Shown piece after piece: positions 1 through 7,600 of a stretch of 13,359 nucleotides of DNA. The stretch spans positions 1 through 13,359 of the forward strand of contig JAUUYJ010000038.1 of NCBI GenBank assembly GCA_030588275.1, in the 5' to 3' direction. The notes beneath the pieces are model-generated. The model ran no database searches. It was not told the origin of the DNA and was given only the letters and a program-made list of their open reading frames with translations. The stretch's first letter is position 1. Each line of letters starts with the position of its first letter. Origin of the DNA: Candidatus Zixiibacteriota bacterium. Lineage in GTDB: Bacteria; Zixibacteria; MSB-5A5; GN15; JAAZOE01. The translations under genes were made by a program, and so were the position numbers.

Positions 1-26
1 ATAGAGGGTCTCAGGCAATACCTTCC

Positions 27-1274
27 GTGATGGCTGTCATTAAACTACTCTTCATCCTTGCCGCCATCGTTGTCGGAATCAGGTATAAATTTTTCGTCGG
101 CTATCTCCTTCTGGCCGCCGGCATCGCAACCTACCTACTCTTCGTCTCAGGCTCACCAATTGAATTGGCCAGCGGAGTATCCTCTGTTGTATGGATGACA
201 TTCACTTCAACCGAATTTTTCCGCCTGTTTGCCGCCATTCTGATTGTAACCGTTCTGGGGAATCTTCTTAAAGAAATTGGATCGTTTGATCGGTTGTCAA
301 AAGCGGCTCTGAAGTTGATCGGTGGAAAGCGGTCTGCTTGTGCCGTACTGCCGGCGGCGGTCGGTTTGATGCCGATGCCGGGGGGAGCCTTGATGTCGGC
401 TCCGATGGTGCGGGATGTTTTAAAAGAGGATGATGTACCAGCACCGATGATGGCCGTTACCAATTACTGGTTTCGCCATGTTATGGAGCTTTTTTGGCCG
501 CTCTATCCCGGCCTGATTTTGGGGGCAGGAATTACCGGCGTTCCGATCCAGCATTTATCTTTGATGGGGATGATAATGTCGCTGGCGATGATTTTTATCG
601 GCTACCTATTTTTCCTGCGTAAGATCGAGGGGAGGGGGCGAGGACGAGGGGGCGATGGCGGTTCCGGTAATCTCAAACCGTTGGGCGAAATTTTGCAAGC
701 GATCTGGCCGTTACTCTTTGCCGTCTCTCTGGCTCTGATCCTCAAACTTGATATAGTACTTTCACTTTTAGCCTCAATTCTTCTGCTAATTATTATCCAA
801 CCGGAGAGCAGGAAAGTTGTCGTCAAGGCGATCCAGGAGACGATTTCGATCAGGCTCTTTTTTATGGTCTTTGGAATTTTGGTCTTTAAAGATATGCTTG
901 ATATTTCCGGAGCGGTTAAATCGATTCCGGAGGAGATTAGCCGGACCGGGATACCGGACTCTTTGATAATCTTTGCGGTCCCATTTTTGATCGGACTTTT
1001 GACCGGTATGGTGGCCGCCTATGTCGCCCTCGGCTTTGTCGTTCTGTCCGGGTTTTTGTATCTGCCGGAGATTAACCTGAGTAATATCTTTCTGGCCTAT
1101 TTCAGCGGATATCTGGGTGTCATATTATCTCCGGCTCACTTTTGTCTGGTTCTCAGCTCAGAGTTTTTCAAGACAGATATTAGTCAGGTTTATCGCAAAT
1201 TCTCCATCCCGTTATCAATTGTTGCAGTTTTTGGCTTTTGTTTGTACTTCCTGAATTACCCCTGGGTCGGTTGA
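27..1274 (+). CDS. DUF401 family integral membrane protein (permease-like)
   Basis: A polytopic inner-membrane protein of about 415 residues with roughly ten hydrophobic segments spread along its length. The block around residues 113-128 (GLMPMPGGALMSAPMV) and the following NYWFRHVMELFWPLYPG segment (about 146-162) are what I recognise as DUF401-type signature regions. The family is predicted to be transport-related and resembles gluconate/anion permeases in general build, but the substrate is unknown. A glycine/arginine-rich loop at about 202-214 separates two membrane halves. The start is uncertain: GTG at 27 and ATG at 30 are adjacent, neither has a good ribosome site, and the frame is open to the left edge, so the true start could lie outside the window. 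It ends with TGA. No terminator is visible after it. Function in this organism is not inferable from its neighbours. Confidence 0.8.
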   Translation: MMAVIKLLFILAAIVVGIRYKFFVGYLLLAAGIATYLLFVSGSPIELASGVSSVVWMTFTSTEFFRLFAAILIVTVLGNLLKEIGSFDRLSKAALKLIGGKRSACAVLPAAVGLMPMPGGALMSAPMVRDVLKEDDVPAPMMAVTNYWFRHVMELFWPLYPGLILGAGITGVPIQHLSLMGMIMSLAMIFIGYLFFLRKIEGRGRGRGGDGGSGNLKPLGEILQAIWPLLFAVSLALILKLDIVLSLLASILLLIIIQPESRKVVVKAIQETISIRLFFMVFGILVFKDMLDISGAVKSIPEEISRTGIPDSLIIFAVPFLIGLLTGMVAAYVALGFVVLSGFLYLPEINLSNIFLAYFSGYLGVILSPAHFCLVLSSEFFKTDISQVYRKFSIPLSIVAVFGFCLYFLNYPWVG

Positions 1275-1310
1275 TAATAGGATTTTAGCATCGCACAAAT
1301 GGCTATACGG

Positions 1311-1326
1311 TGGTCGGTTGGTCGGA
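1311..1326. repeat. Short tandem repeat, two 8-base units
   Basis: TGGTCGGT is followed directly by TGGTCGGA in the non-coding gap after the DUF401 gene. It lies just upstream of the inverted repeat at 1329-1349. No function can be assigned. Confidence 0.5.
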
Positions 1327-1328
1327 TG

Positions 1329-1349
1329 ACGTGAAGTAGTGGTTCACGT
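1329..1349. repeat. Perfect 7-base inverted repeat with 7-base spacer
   Basis: ACGTGAA, spacer GTAGTGG, then TTCACGT. The arms are exactly complementary. It lies about 139 bases upstream of the sigma-factor start, in the 213-base gap 1275-1487. It could be an operator for a dimeric regulator, a small RNA hairpin, or part of a dispersed repeat. There is no T-run, so it is not an intrinsic terminator. Confidence 0.5.
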
Positions 1350-1437
1350 AAGGCGTTGCCTGGGCCTACCGCTTGCTGAGATATAACTTGGATATCACAG
1401 GATATTTAATAATCTTCTTTCGGAGTCAAGAAGTCTG

Positions 1438-1465
1438 GGAACTTTCAACGGCTGAGGTTGTAAGA
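1438..1465 (+). promoter_or_regulatory. Candidate ECF-sigma (RpoE-like) autoregulatory promoter
   Basis: GGAACTTT at 1438-1445 matches the -35 element typical of RpoE-like ECF sigma factors. Counting from GGAACTT, 16 bases separate it from TAAGA at 1461-1465, which matches the RpoE-type -10 TCTGA at three of five positions. Expected transcription start is near 1471, giving a leader of about 17 bases that contains the AAGGGA ribosome site at 1475-1480. Position directly before an ECF sigma gene fits autoregulation, which is common in this family. The -10 is imperfect, so this remains a prediction. Confidence 0.45.
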
Positions 1466-1487
1466 TAGGTAGGCAAGGGAAAAACGT

Positions 1488-2090
1488 ATGGAAAAAGAGA
1501 CCGCCAAAAAGATAGATCATGACCTCTTCCGCAAGGTTCAAGACGGAGATATGGTTGCTTTCCGAGAGATCGTCAATCGGTATAAAGATCGTTTGATGAA
1601 CGTTATCGGACGGATGCCTCTGGCTACCGAAGAGGTTGAAGATATTATTCAGGATGCTTTTATGCGGGCTTATCAGCATCGGGCCTCATTTGATTTCAAA
1701 CATTGTTTTTCCACCTGGCTATACACAATCGCTTTAAATTTGGCCCGTAATGAGCTACGCAAGAAGAAGAAATATAAATTTGTAGATATTTTTGATATGC
1801 AGAATCAGGAGATGGAAACGGCTGTCGATCCGAAACTTCCCTCAACACTCGGACCGGCGCTGGAGGTGGCGATAGGATCGCTACCTGATAAATATAAAAC
1901 GGCATTTATGCTCAGGGATATTGAGGAGATGTCGTATGATGAGGTTGCCCGGATTTTATCGGTTCCATTGGGAACGGTCAAATCACGCGTTAATCGGGCA
2001 CGCTCAATTCTTAGAGACAAGCTTAAACCGAGAATGGAGGAAAGGAATGCGTTGTCGAAAGGTGCGCTCCTTCCTGTCAACTTACTGTAG
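1488..2090 (+). CDS. ECF-family RNA polymerase sigma factor (RpoE-like, sigma-70 family)
   Basis: A 200-residue cytoplasmic sigma factor that would direct core RNA polymerase to envelope-stress-type promoters. Region 2 covers about residues 24-92, including EEVEDIIQDAFMRAYQ and FSTWLYTIALNLARNELRK, the core-binding and -10 recognition surfaces. Region 4 covers about 124-178, with the helix-turn-helix SYDEVARILSVPLGTVKSRV for -35 recognition. Regions 1 and 3 are absent, as expected for ECF factors, and length is normal. ATG at 1488 has the ribosome site AAGGGA at 1475-1480 with a 7-base spacer. The last 44 bases overlap the anti-sigma gene, a typical coupled arrangement. A candidate self-recognised promoter lies upstream. 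The family call is secure; the ECF subgroup and regulon are not determined. Confidence 0.93.
   Translation: MEKETAKKIDHDLFRKVQDGDMVAFREIVNRYKDRLMNVIGRMPLATEEVEDIIQDAFMRAYQHRASFDFKHCFSTWLYTIALNLARNELRKKKKYKFVDIFDMQNQEMETAVDPKLPSTLGPALEVAIGSLPDKYKTAFMLRDIEEMSYDEVARILSVPLGTVKSRVNRARSILRDKLKPRMEERNALSKGALLPVNLL
2036..2040 (+). promoter_or_regulatory. Ribosome binding site deciding the anti-sigma start
   Basis: GGAGG lies 6 bases before ATG at 2047, inside the 3' end of the sigma-factor gene. It favours 2047 over the upstream in-frame ATG at 1921, which would add 42 residues unlike the anti-sigma family. Confidence 0.8.
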
Positions 2091-2712
2091 CGGTGAGGCC
2101 GAAGACAGGCGATCTGCCCAAATAGAATCTCATCTGGACGACTGTAAGTCGTGCCGTCGGGAAGCCGACGTCTATCGGTCAATGAACAGTATGACCAAGC
2201 AGATGACGAGTCTCAAAACGTCAGATGATTTTACCGCTCGTTTAATGACACAAGTGGCCAATCAGAAATTTGCCGAAACCCGGACCAAGGCATATTTGCC
2301 AAAACGGATTCCGATCTTTGGGCGTCGTCGTCTGGCAACCGTATCAGCTATGGCGGTGGTTCTTCTGGCCGTTGGTATCGGTGTTAAATATGACGGCCTG
2401 TACCTCAATCCGGGCGGACCGGCATATACCGAAGTTGCCTCTCTGGATGGAAGCGGAGTTACCGATCGGTACCTGACTGTACAACCGATTGATAATCCGT
2501 TGCTCAATGAAAACAAGTCGGTTTCTAAATTGATTCAGCAGTATAATCGGTGGCGTCAATTTTCTCGGTCGATTCGAGTTAACGCTGGTGCGGAGCAGTT
2601 TAATGCCGGTGGAAGTAACAGCCTTATGGCCTCTTATCGGCAACCGGCTACGCCCCAAAAAATTAAATACATAGTCCGGCCGGTTATCAAAAATTATTTG
2701 GTGATTCCGTAG
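2047..2712 (+). CDS. Zinc-finger (ZAS-type) transmembrane anti-sigma factor
   Basis: A 221-residue single-pass membrane protein predicted to hold the upstream ECF sigma factor inactive. The N-terminal cytoplasmic part carries the ZAS zinc-binding pattern: Cys3, then His29-x3-Cys33-x2-Cys36 (HLDDCKSC). A cluster of basic residues (GRRR, about 92-95) precedes one hydrophobic helix at about 96-114. The remaining 107 or so residues would lie in the periplasm and match no domain I recognise. The start at 2047 is chosen because it has a strong GGAGG and begins at the conserved first cysteine; it overlaps the sigma gene by 44 bases. It is followed after 31 bases by the HtrA-like gene. Release of sigma would normally need regulated proteolysis or a zinc/redox change; no active protease gene is seen in this window. 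Confidence 0.85.
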   Translation: MRCRKVRSFLSTYCSGEAEDRRSAQIESHLDDCKSCRREADVYRSMNSMTKQMTSLKTSDDFTARLMTQVANQKFAETRTKAYLPKRIPIFGRRRLATVSAMAVVLLAVGIGVKYDGLYLNPGGPAYTEVASLDGSGVTDRYLTVQPIDNPLLNENKSVSKLIQQYNRWRQFSRSIRVNAGAEQFNAGGSNSLMASYRQPATPQKIKYIVRPVIKNYLVIP

Positions 2713-2732
2713 CCGGGGCCTGGATCGGGACC

Positions 2733-2737
2733 GGGAG
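2733..2737 (+). promoter_or_regulatory. Ribosome binding site supporting a TTG start
   Basis: GGGAG is placed 6 bases before TTG at 2744. No ATG or GTG start in this frame would retain the full signal peptide, and an in-frame TGA at 2702-2704 closes the frame upstream. The site lies within a G-run segment (2715-2737). Confidence 0.6.
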
Positions 2738-2743
2738 TCTTTT

Positions 2744-3937
2744 TTGAGAAATATTTTTTCACATAAACAGAAAACCGCCATTGTCGTGGCGGTTTTTTTT
2801 TCGATCTCGTTTGCTCTGTTTGGTCTGCCCCAATCAGGATCGGCTCAATCGCTTGAGACGCTTGATAACGAAATTGCCACAATTATAAGGGATATCTCCT
2901 CAGCGGTGGTAACGGTCGAGGCTCGCTGGCCGAACCCCAAAATCCCTCTGTCTCCGGAAAATCTGAATCGATTCGGTGAACCGGTCAATGCCATTTTGGG
3001 CACCGGCATCATTATGGATTCGCTTGGTCATATCCTGACGGTTATAGGAATGGTCGATCAGTTTGAAAGTTTCTTCATCCATCTTGGCAAGCGAAGCGTC
3101 AAGGCATGGTTGGTTGGCGTTGATCGGAGTAGCGGATTGGCTGTGTTGGAGATCAAAGAACCAACCCCGAATTTTCTTGAAGCGACACCATTTCCGCCAT
3201 TTACCGGACGCCTGTCCCTTATTTATGGCCGGACCGCCGGAGATACCGGATACCCATCGCTGGGAATTATTGCCGGACGACAGCGGGATGGCTCGTTTCT
3301 GATCTCCGGTTCACTTCCGCCCGGTCTTCCTGGTGGTGGAGTTTTTAATCTGAGCGGAGAGTTGATTGGTGTGATCCGGTCCGGTAATGATGGCAAGTAT
3401 GACTGTGGTTCATCAGCCGGAATTATAATGCAACAATCGGCCGACGCATACGCTTCAGCCTACCGCATTATCTGTTGTGGTAGCCATGATGCCGGATACC
3501 TCGGAGTTCGGACGACAGCCATTGAGTTGGTCACCGAAACGGGCGAGGTGTTGGGAGAAGCGGTTGTTATTTCTGAAATGGAAATGAGTTCTCCGGCGGC
3601 GACAGCCGGGTTGCGGGTTGGTGATGTTATTACCAAGTTTGGCAAGCATCCGGTCACCAATGATTATGAGCTTCAGAAACTGGCCGGTGTGGCTGGCCCG
3701 TCCAGCTTGATTGAGATTGAATATATTCGGAGCCGAGACAAAGCGGTTGTCAATGTGACCTTATCGACCTATCCGACCGACTATGGACTGGATTTTAATC
3801 CGACTAAAACATCAGAACAGAACCGCCTGAGTCAGGCTCGCCAACTACAGAAGAAAATTGATTCAATGGATGGTGAGATGCGCCGTCTGCAAGCCACACT
3901 CAAACAGATTATGTCCCGCTCGGCATCATCCCGCTAA
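2744..3937 (+). CDS. Exported HtrA/DegP-like PDZ protein lacking the catalytic triad (pseudoprotease)
   Basis: A 397-residue periplasmic protein with a signal peptide (about 1-34, cleavage probably near SGSAQS), a trypsin-like HtrA fold, a PDZ domain (about 249-340) and a C-terminal segment (about 355-392) likely to form a coiled coil. Aligning by eye to HtrA: GYILTNNHVV corresponds to GHILTVIGMV (His to Gly102), DLAVLKI to GLAVLEI (Asp to Gly131), and GNSGGPL to GLPGGGV (Ser to Pro196). All three catalytic positions are replaced while the surrounding fold motifs remain, so it should not be a serine protease. By analogy with DegS, the PDZ domain may bind exposed outer-membrane-protein termini or a partner. 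It follows the sigma/anti-sigma pair by 31 bases. The TTG start has GGGAG before it. A terminator-like hairpin overlaps codons 10-20. Confidence 0.85.
   Translation: MRNIFSHKQKTAIVVAVFFSISFALFGLPQSGSAQSLETLDNEIATIIRDISSAVVTVEARWPNPKIPLSPENLNRFGEPVNAILGTGIIMDSLGHILTVIGMVDQFESFFIHLGKRSVKAWLVGVDRSSGLAVLEIKEPTPNFLEATPFPPFTGRLSLIYGRTAGDTGYPSLGIIAGRQRDGSFLISGSLPPGLPGGGVFNLSGELIGVIRSGNDGKYDCGSSAGIIMQQSADAYASAYRIICCGSHDAGYLGVRTTAIELVTETGEVLGEAVVISEMEMSSPAATAGLRVGDVITKFGKHPVTNDYELQKLAGVAGPSSLIEIEYIRSRDKAVVNVTLSTYPTDYGLDFNPTKTSEQNRLSQARQLQKKIDSMDGEMRRLQATLKQIMSRSASSR
2771..2801 (+). terminator. Intrinsic-terminator hairpin inside the signal-peptide coding region
   Basis: AAAACCGCCA (2771-2780) pairs perfectly with TGGCGGTTTT (2787-2796) around the 6-base loop TTGTCG, and a run of nine T covers 2793-2801. 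This is a canonical rho-independent terminator, yet it also encodes codons 10-20 of the HtrA-like protein, which read as a good signal-peptide hydrophobic core. It may end the sigma/anti-sigma transcript and attenuate the downstream gene unless ribosomes occupy the region. Confidence 0.7.
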
Positions 3938-3980
3938 AGTTTGACTTGCCTTTACCCTTGACCCCTCTTAATTTAGAAAG

Positions 3981-4655
3981 ATGTTTGAGGCATTAAATAA
4001 GGGCCAGATCGGTTCGCTGGCACGAGCCCATAACAAGCGTTGGAGCTTGGTGTCGTTCTATGGACCTATATTATCGGCTGCCATTGCCGGAGGGGATAAT
4101 CATACCATTGAAATGGTTATGACCAGTGCGATCAAATCCGGTATTGATCTCAGGATGATCGACGAAATTGTTCTGCAATCTCATCTGTTTCTTGGTTTTC
4201 CGGCGATGATTGAGGCGTCTCGGATTCTGGCCAATTTGCGCCAGCCTCGCTCTGCATCAGTCCGCTTGCCCAAGGGGTATTCAGAAGCACAATGTCGATC
4301 ATGGAATCGGGACGGAATAAAGAAGATGCGGCATATTTATGGTCGGCATTTTGACGGTCTGATCCGTTACATCAATTCATTTTCCCCCCGAATATTAGGC
4401 TGGATGGTGAACGATGGTTATGGGCGGGTGCTGTCTCGTCCCGGACTTTCTTTTGACCAGAGGGAGTTATCTATTGTTGCCATCTTGACTGTTACCGGAT
4501 ATCAGAACCAACTGCGAGCTCACATCAGGGGGGCGGTAAATGTCGGATTGGACCGCGACTTAATTGAAGCGACGATCCAGAATTGCCACTTCTTTTGTCC
4601 GGTCAAAAAAATAAAAGAGTCTCTGAAAATATTAAGACGGACCGACGCGGCGTAG
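3981..4655 (+). CDS. Carboxymuconolactone decarboxylase (CMD/AhpD-like) family protein
   Basis: A 224-residue soluble protein, probably cytoplasmic, since no signal peptide is seen. It looks like two CMD-type halves: residues about 30-85 (EIVLQSHLFLGFPAMIEASRIL) and about 155-218 (LSFDQRELSIVAILTVTG, then QLRAHIRGAVNVGL). The conserved-type His181 is present, but the AhpD redox pair CxxC is absent; the only close cysteines are Cys202 and Cys206 in NCHFFC. An AhpD-like peroxidase-partner role is therefore doubtful and the activity is unknown. The ATG at 3981 has only a weak AGAAAG next to it. The stop TAG abuts the ATG of the tamB-like gene (TAGATG), implying translational coupling. The upstream 43 bases contain TTGACT at 3941, but no well-spaced -10. 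Confidence 0.7.
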   Translation: MFEALNKGQIGSLARAHNKRWSLVSFYGPILSAAIAGGDNHTIEMVMTSAIKSGIDLRMIDEIVLQSHLFLGFPAMIEASRILANLRQPRSASVRLPKGYSEAQCRSWNRDGIKKMRHIYGRHFDGLIRYINSFSPRILGWMVNDGYGRVLSRPGLSFDQRELSIVAILTVTGYQNQLRAHIRGAVNVGLDRDLIEATIQNCHFFCPVKKIKESLKILRRTDAA

Positions 4656-7600
4656 ATGAAGAAAAGGTTTAAAATACCGCTCGGTGCGATTCTTTTTCTG
4701 CTTCTGATTGTCTGAACCGGCCTGACCGTTTTATATCAGTCGCACTTTTTGGAAGATCGTGTAAATCGATTTTTGGCCGATCGGTTGGCGGCACAGTATG
4801 GCCTTGAGGTTATCATCGGAGAGATTGACGGTTCTTTTTTTGACGGTTTTATTCTAAAAGATATTCTGGTTCGTTATCGCCATGATGCCGACACCGTCAC
4901 GTTAGCCTATATTGCTCAGGCTGGAATTAACTATAACGCTTCCAACCTATGGCATAAGCGGTGGATTATTGATAGCCTGTATCTTACCAACCCTGAGTTT
5001 TATTTAAAAAAAGGTCAGACCGGGGGGGGCGGATGGTTATTACCCCAGATAAAAACTGAATCGGAGCGCACCCCAGCGATGCCATCATGGGAGGTAAAGC
5101 ATCTCAGCGTTACTTCAGGACAGATGCAATTAGTTTTTAAAAAGGATAGTTTGGTTTGGTCCGATATTAATTTTGTCGCCGAGGTTGGTGCCGAGGAGGG
5201 AACCATTACGCTGGCGATTGATTCGCTGAGAAGCCATGCCTCAGATCCTCGACTGCAGATTAATCGAGCATCAATCAGAGCCACCAAGTACAAAGATAAA
5301 TTGATTTTGCAGGATGTTTATATCGAAACCGATTCCTCCCGCGCCGAATTTTCGATTTTACGTGAGGATCGGGATGGTCTGTGGTTGGAAGCAGAGATCA
5401 AGCAGGCCCAGATTAACCTCCCGGATATCGTCTCTTTTTTTGGTTTGAATCTCCCCGGCAAAATAGACCTGTCCGGAACGGTCTATCATAAGTTTGGCAA
5501 AATTGGCGGGGATCTGTTTTTACAGGGTGAATTTAAAAACCGTATGCTTGATTCACTTAATACTCGTTTTCACTTTGCTCGTGGAGTTCTGTTTATCGAT
5601 TCGGTTTCAGGTAAAATTTTTGACGGATGTGCGGTGGATGGATTTGGATCGCTTGATTTTAAATCACAGCCGAAGCTTTATCGTCTCAATGCTCAGATCG
5701 CTGGTTTCAATCTTTTTAATCTGGTCGAAAACAGCTTTCAATCTGATCTGAGTGGTTATCTTACTCTTGAAGGTCGCGGCTTCAAGGATGAGAATATGAT
5801 AATTGATATTGATGTCGCGCTGGATGAATCTTACTTCGACCGGTTCCACTTTCATAAGGGAACGGGCCAGATGGCGATTACAAAAAAGGGGATGCACTTT
5901 TTCCCTGGCTTTCAAATTATATATCATGACAACCGCTTTGTTGCCGAAGGGTCGCTTGAATATCATGGTGATCTGGAGATTACCGGTCGGGCCGACCTTA
6001 ATGACCTGAGCAATTTCCGTCACCAGACCTTTATCGACCTGCCGGCTGGACGGGCCCAAGCGCAATACCTTTTCACCGGTCCGGTCAATGATCCCGACCT
6101 GAGTGGCCATCTGGATTCCGATTCTATCTGGTTTTATGATTTTTATTCCTCAGAGTTTAAGGCTGATTTTTCTATCAACAGTTTCATCAGAAGCAAGCGA
6201 GGAGATATCAGTATCAGTTCCGGTCCGGGGGTCGCCTGGTCCTTTCCATTTGACAATGTCAATTCGGAAATGAAGATAGATAGTAATTTGTTGTTTATCG
6301 ACAGCCTGTTGTTTGATAACAACTTCTCATTCGGACGGGCTAATGGTCAATTGGATTATGAACTGTACCCGCGCCAATTCATCCTTGAAAACCTGAATTT
6401 TAATCTGACCGGTCGGGAGTTTGCTTCGGCTGGCGATCAACTTATTCTGATCGACTCATCCGGATTTTTGTTAGATTATATAGATATCCGAACATCATTG
6501 GGGAAGATGAGTTTTCAGGGTCGGGCCAATTATGACGAAACGGTTGACCTGATTTGGGATATTGGAAATATCTCAATTGCACCCTGGATAGAGTTGATAA
6601 ATGACAGCCTCGAAATTGACGGTTGGCTTTTTTCTCAGGGGGAGATTACCGGACACCTAAACGATCCGGATATGAAGCTGAATGTCAGGCTCGATTCGCT
6701 TCGTTATCGGGGGTTGAATCTTGGTGATATGCTGGGTTATTTCACTTACGAAGACAGCACCCTGTACATTGATTCCAGCTCATTGAAATCGCCTGAGGGT
6801 TTATACGAGGCGGTCGGGGAATTCCCCATCAATCTGGCGATAGATTCCGGTGTCCAGCGGTTTGATGGCCGCCAGCAGGAGATCAATGTTATCGCCCATG
6901 ACCGTCGTCTCGATTTGGCCGCTTTTGTTTTGGAATCGGTGGAGTACATCACCGGAGATTTTTCTGCCGAATTTGAGTTAACCGGTCAGCCGCTAAGACC
7001 GCACATCAATGGTGTCAGTAGTCTCAAGAATGGCACGATAAAACTGATCGATCTGAATGATAAGCTGGTCAATATCGACGTTGATCTGGAGATGTCGGAC
7101 CGTTTGATTACCCTTAACAATGCGACTGCCGATGTGCCGAATAAAATAAAAAAAATTCCGGGGACGGTAACCGCCAGCGGGACGATTCTAATCAACGATA
7201 TCAACAATTACCGCTTTGCGATCAACCTCAAATGCCTTGATATGCCGATGAACTACGAGATGGGGGATTTCACCGGTATGGCTGATGCGACTTTGATGGT
7301 TGATGGTGCAACGCCCCCTATGGTGTCTGGTACAATAAAAATGCAGTCGGCTGAGTATCGGGAGAATTTTGCCGAGGAGACCGGGTTCAACCTGTTGACC
7401 GCTCTGCAAGCGGACCAATCATGGAATCTGGATCTGATGGTTGAATGTCCGTCAAATGTCTGGGTCAAAAATGATGATATCAATGCTGAATTTTTTGGTA
7501 ACATTAATATTCTGCGGCAGGCCGGACAGTACAATTTTCTCGGGACGCTTGAGGTTATCCGGGGTAAGTATGACATGATTGCCAAGACCTTTAAATTTAC

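Noticed and set aside
1258..1405. Open minus-strand frame across the gap after DUF401
   Set aside because: It has no start codon except near its end, no ribosome site and no recognised domain; more likely a repeat remnant or chance.
1395..1679. Minus-strand reading frame over the sigma-factor start
   Set aside because: It is antisense to the clear ECF coding sequence and its promoter region, with no domain or ribosome site.
1921..2046. N-terminal extension of the anti-sigma factor to ATG 1921
   Set aside because: It would overlap the sigma region 4 coding sequence out of frame and add residues unlike the family; GGAGG before 2047 is decisive.
3938..3980. Promoter before the CMD-like gene (TTGACT at 3941)
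   Set aside because: No -10 at 16-18 bases; the nearest candidate TCTTAA is about 19 bases away and weak.
4713..4760. Selenocysteine at the tamB UGA
   Set aside because: No hairpin resembling a bacterial SECIS is visible just after the UGA, and a membrane-anchor position makes selenocysteine implausible.
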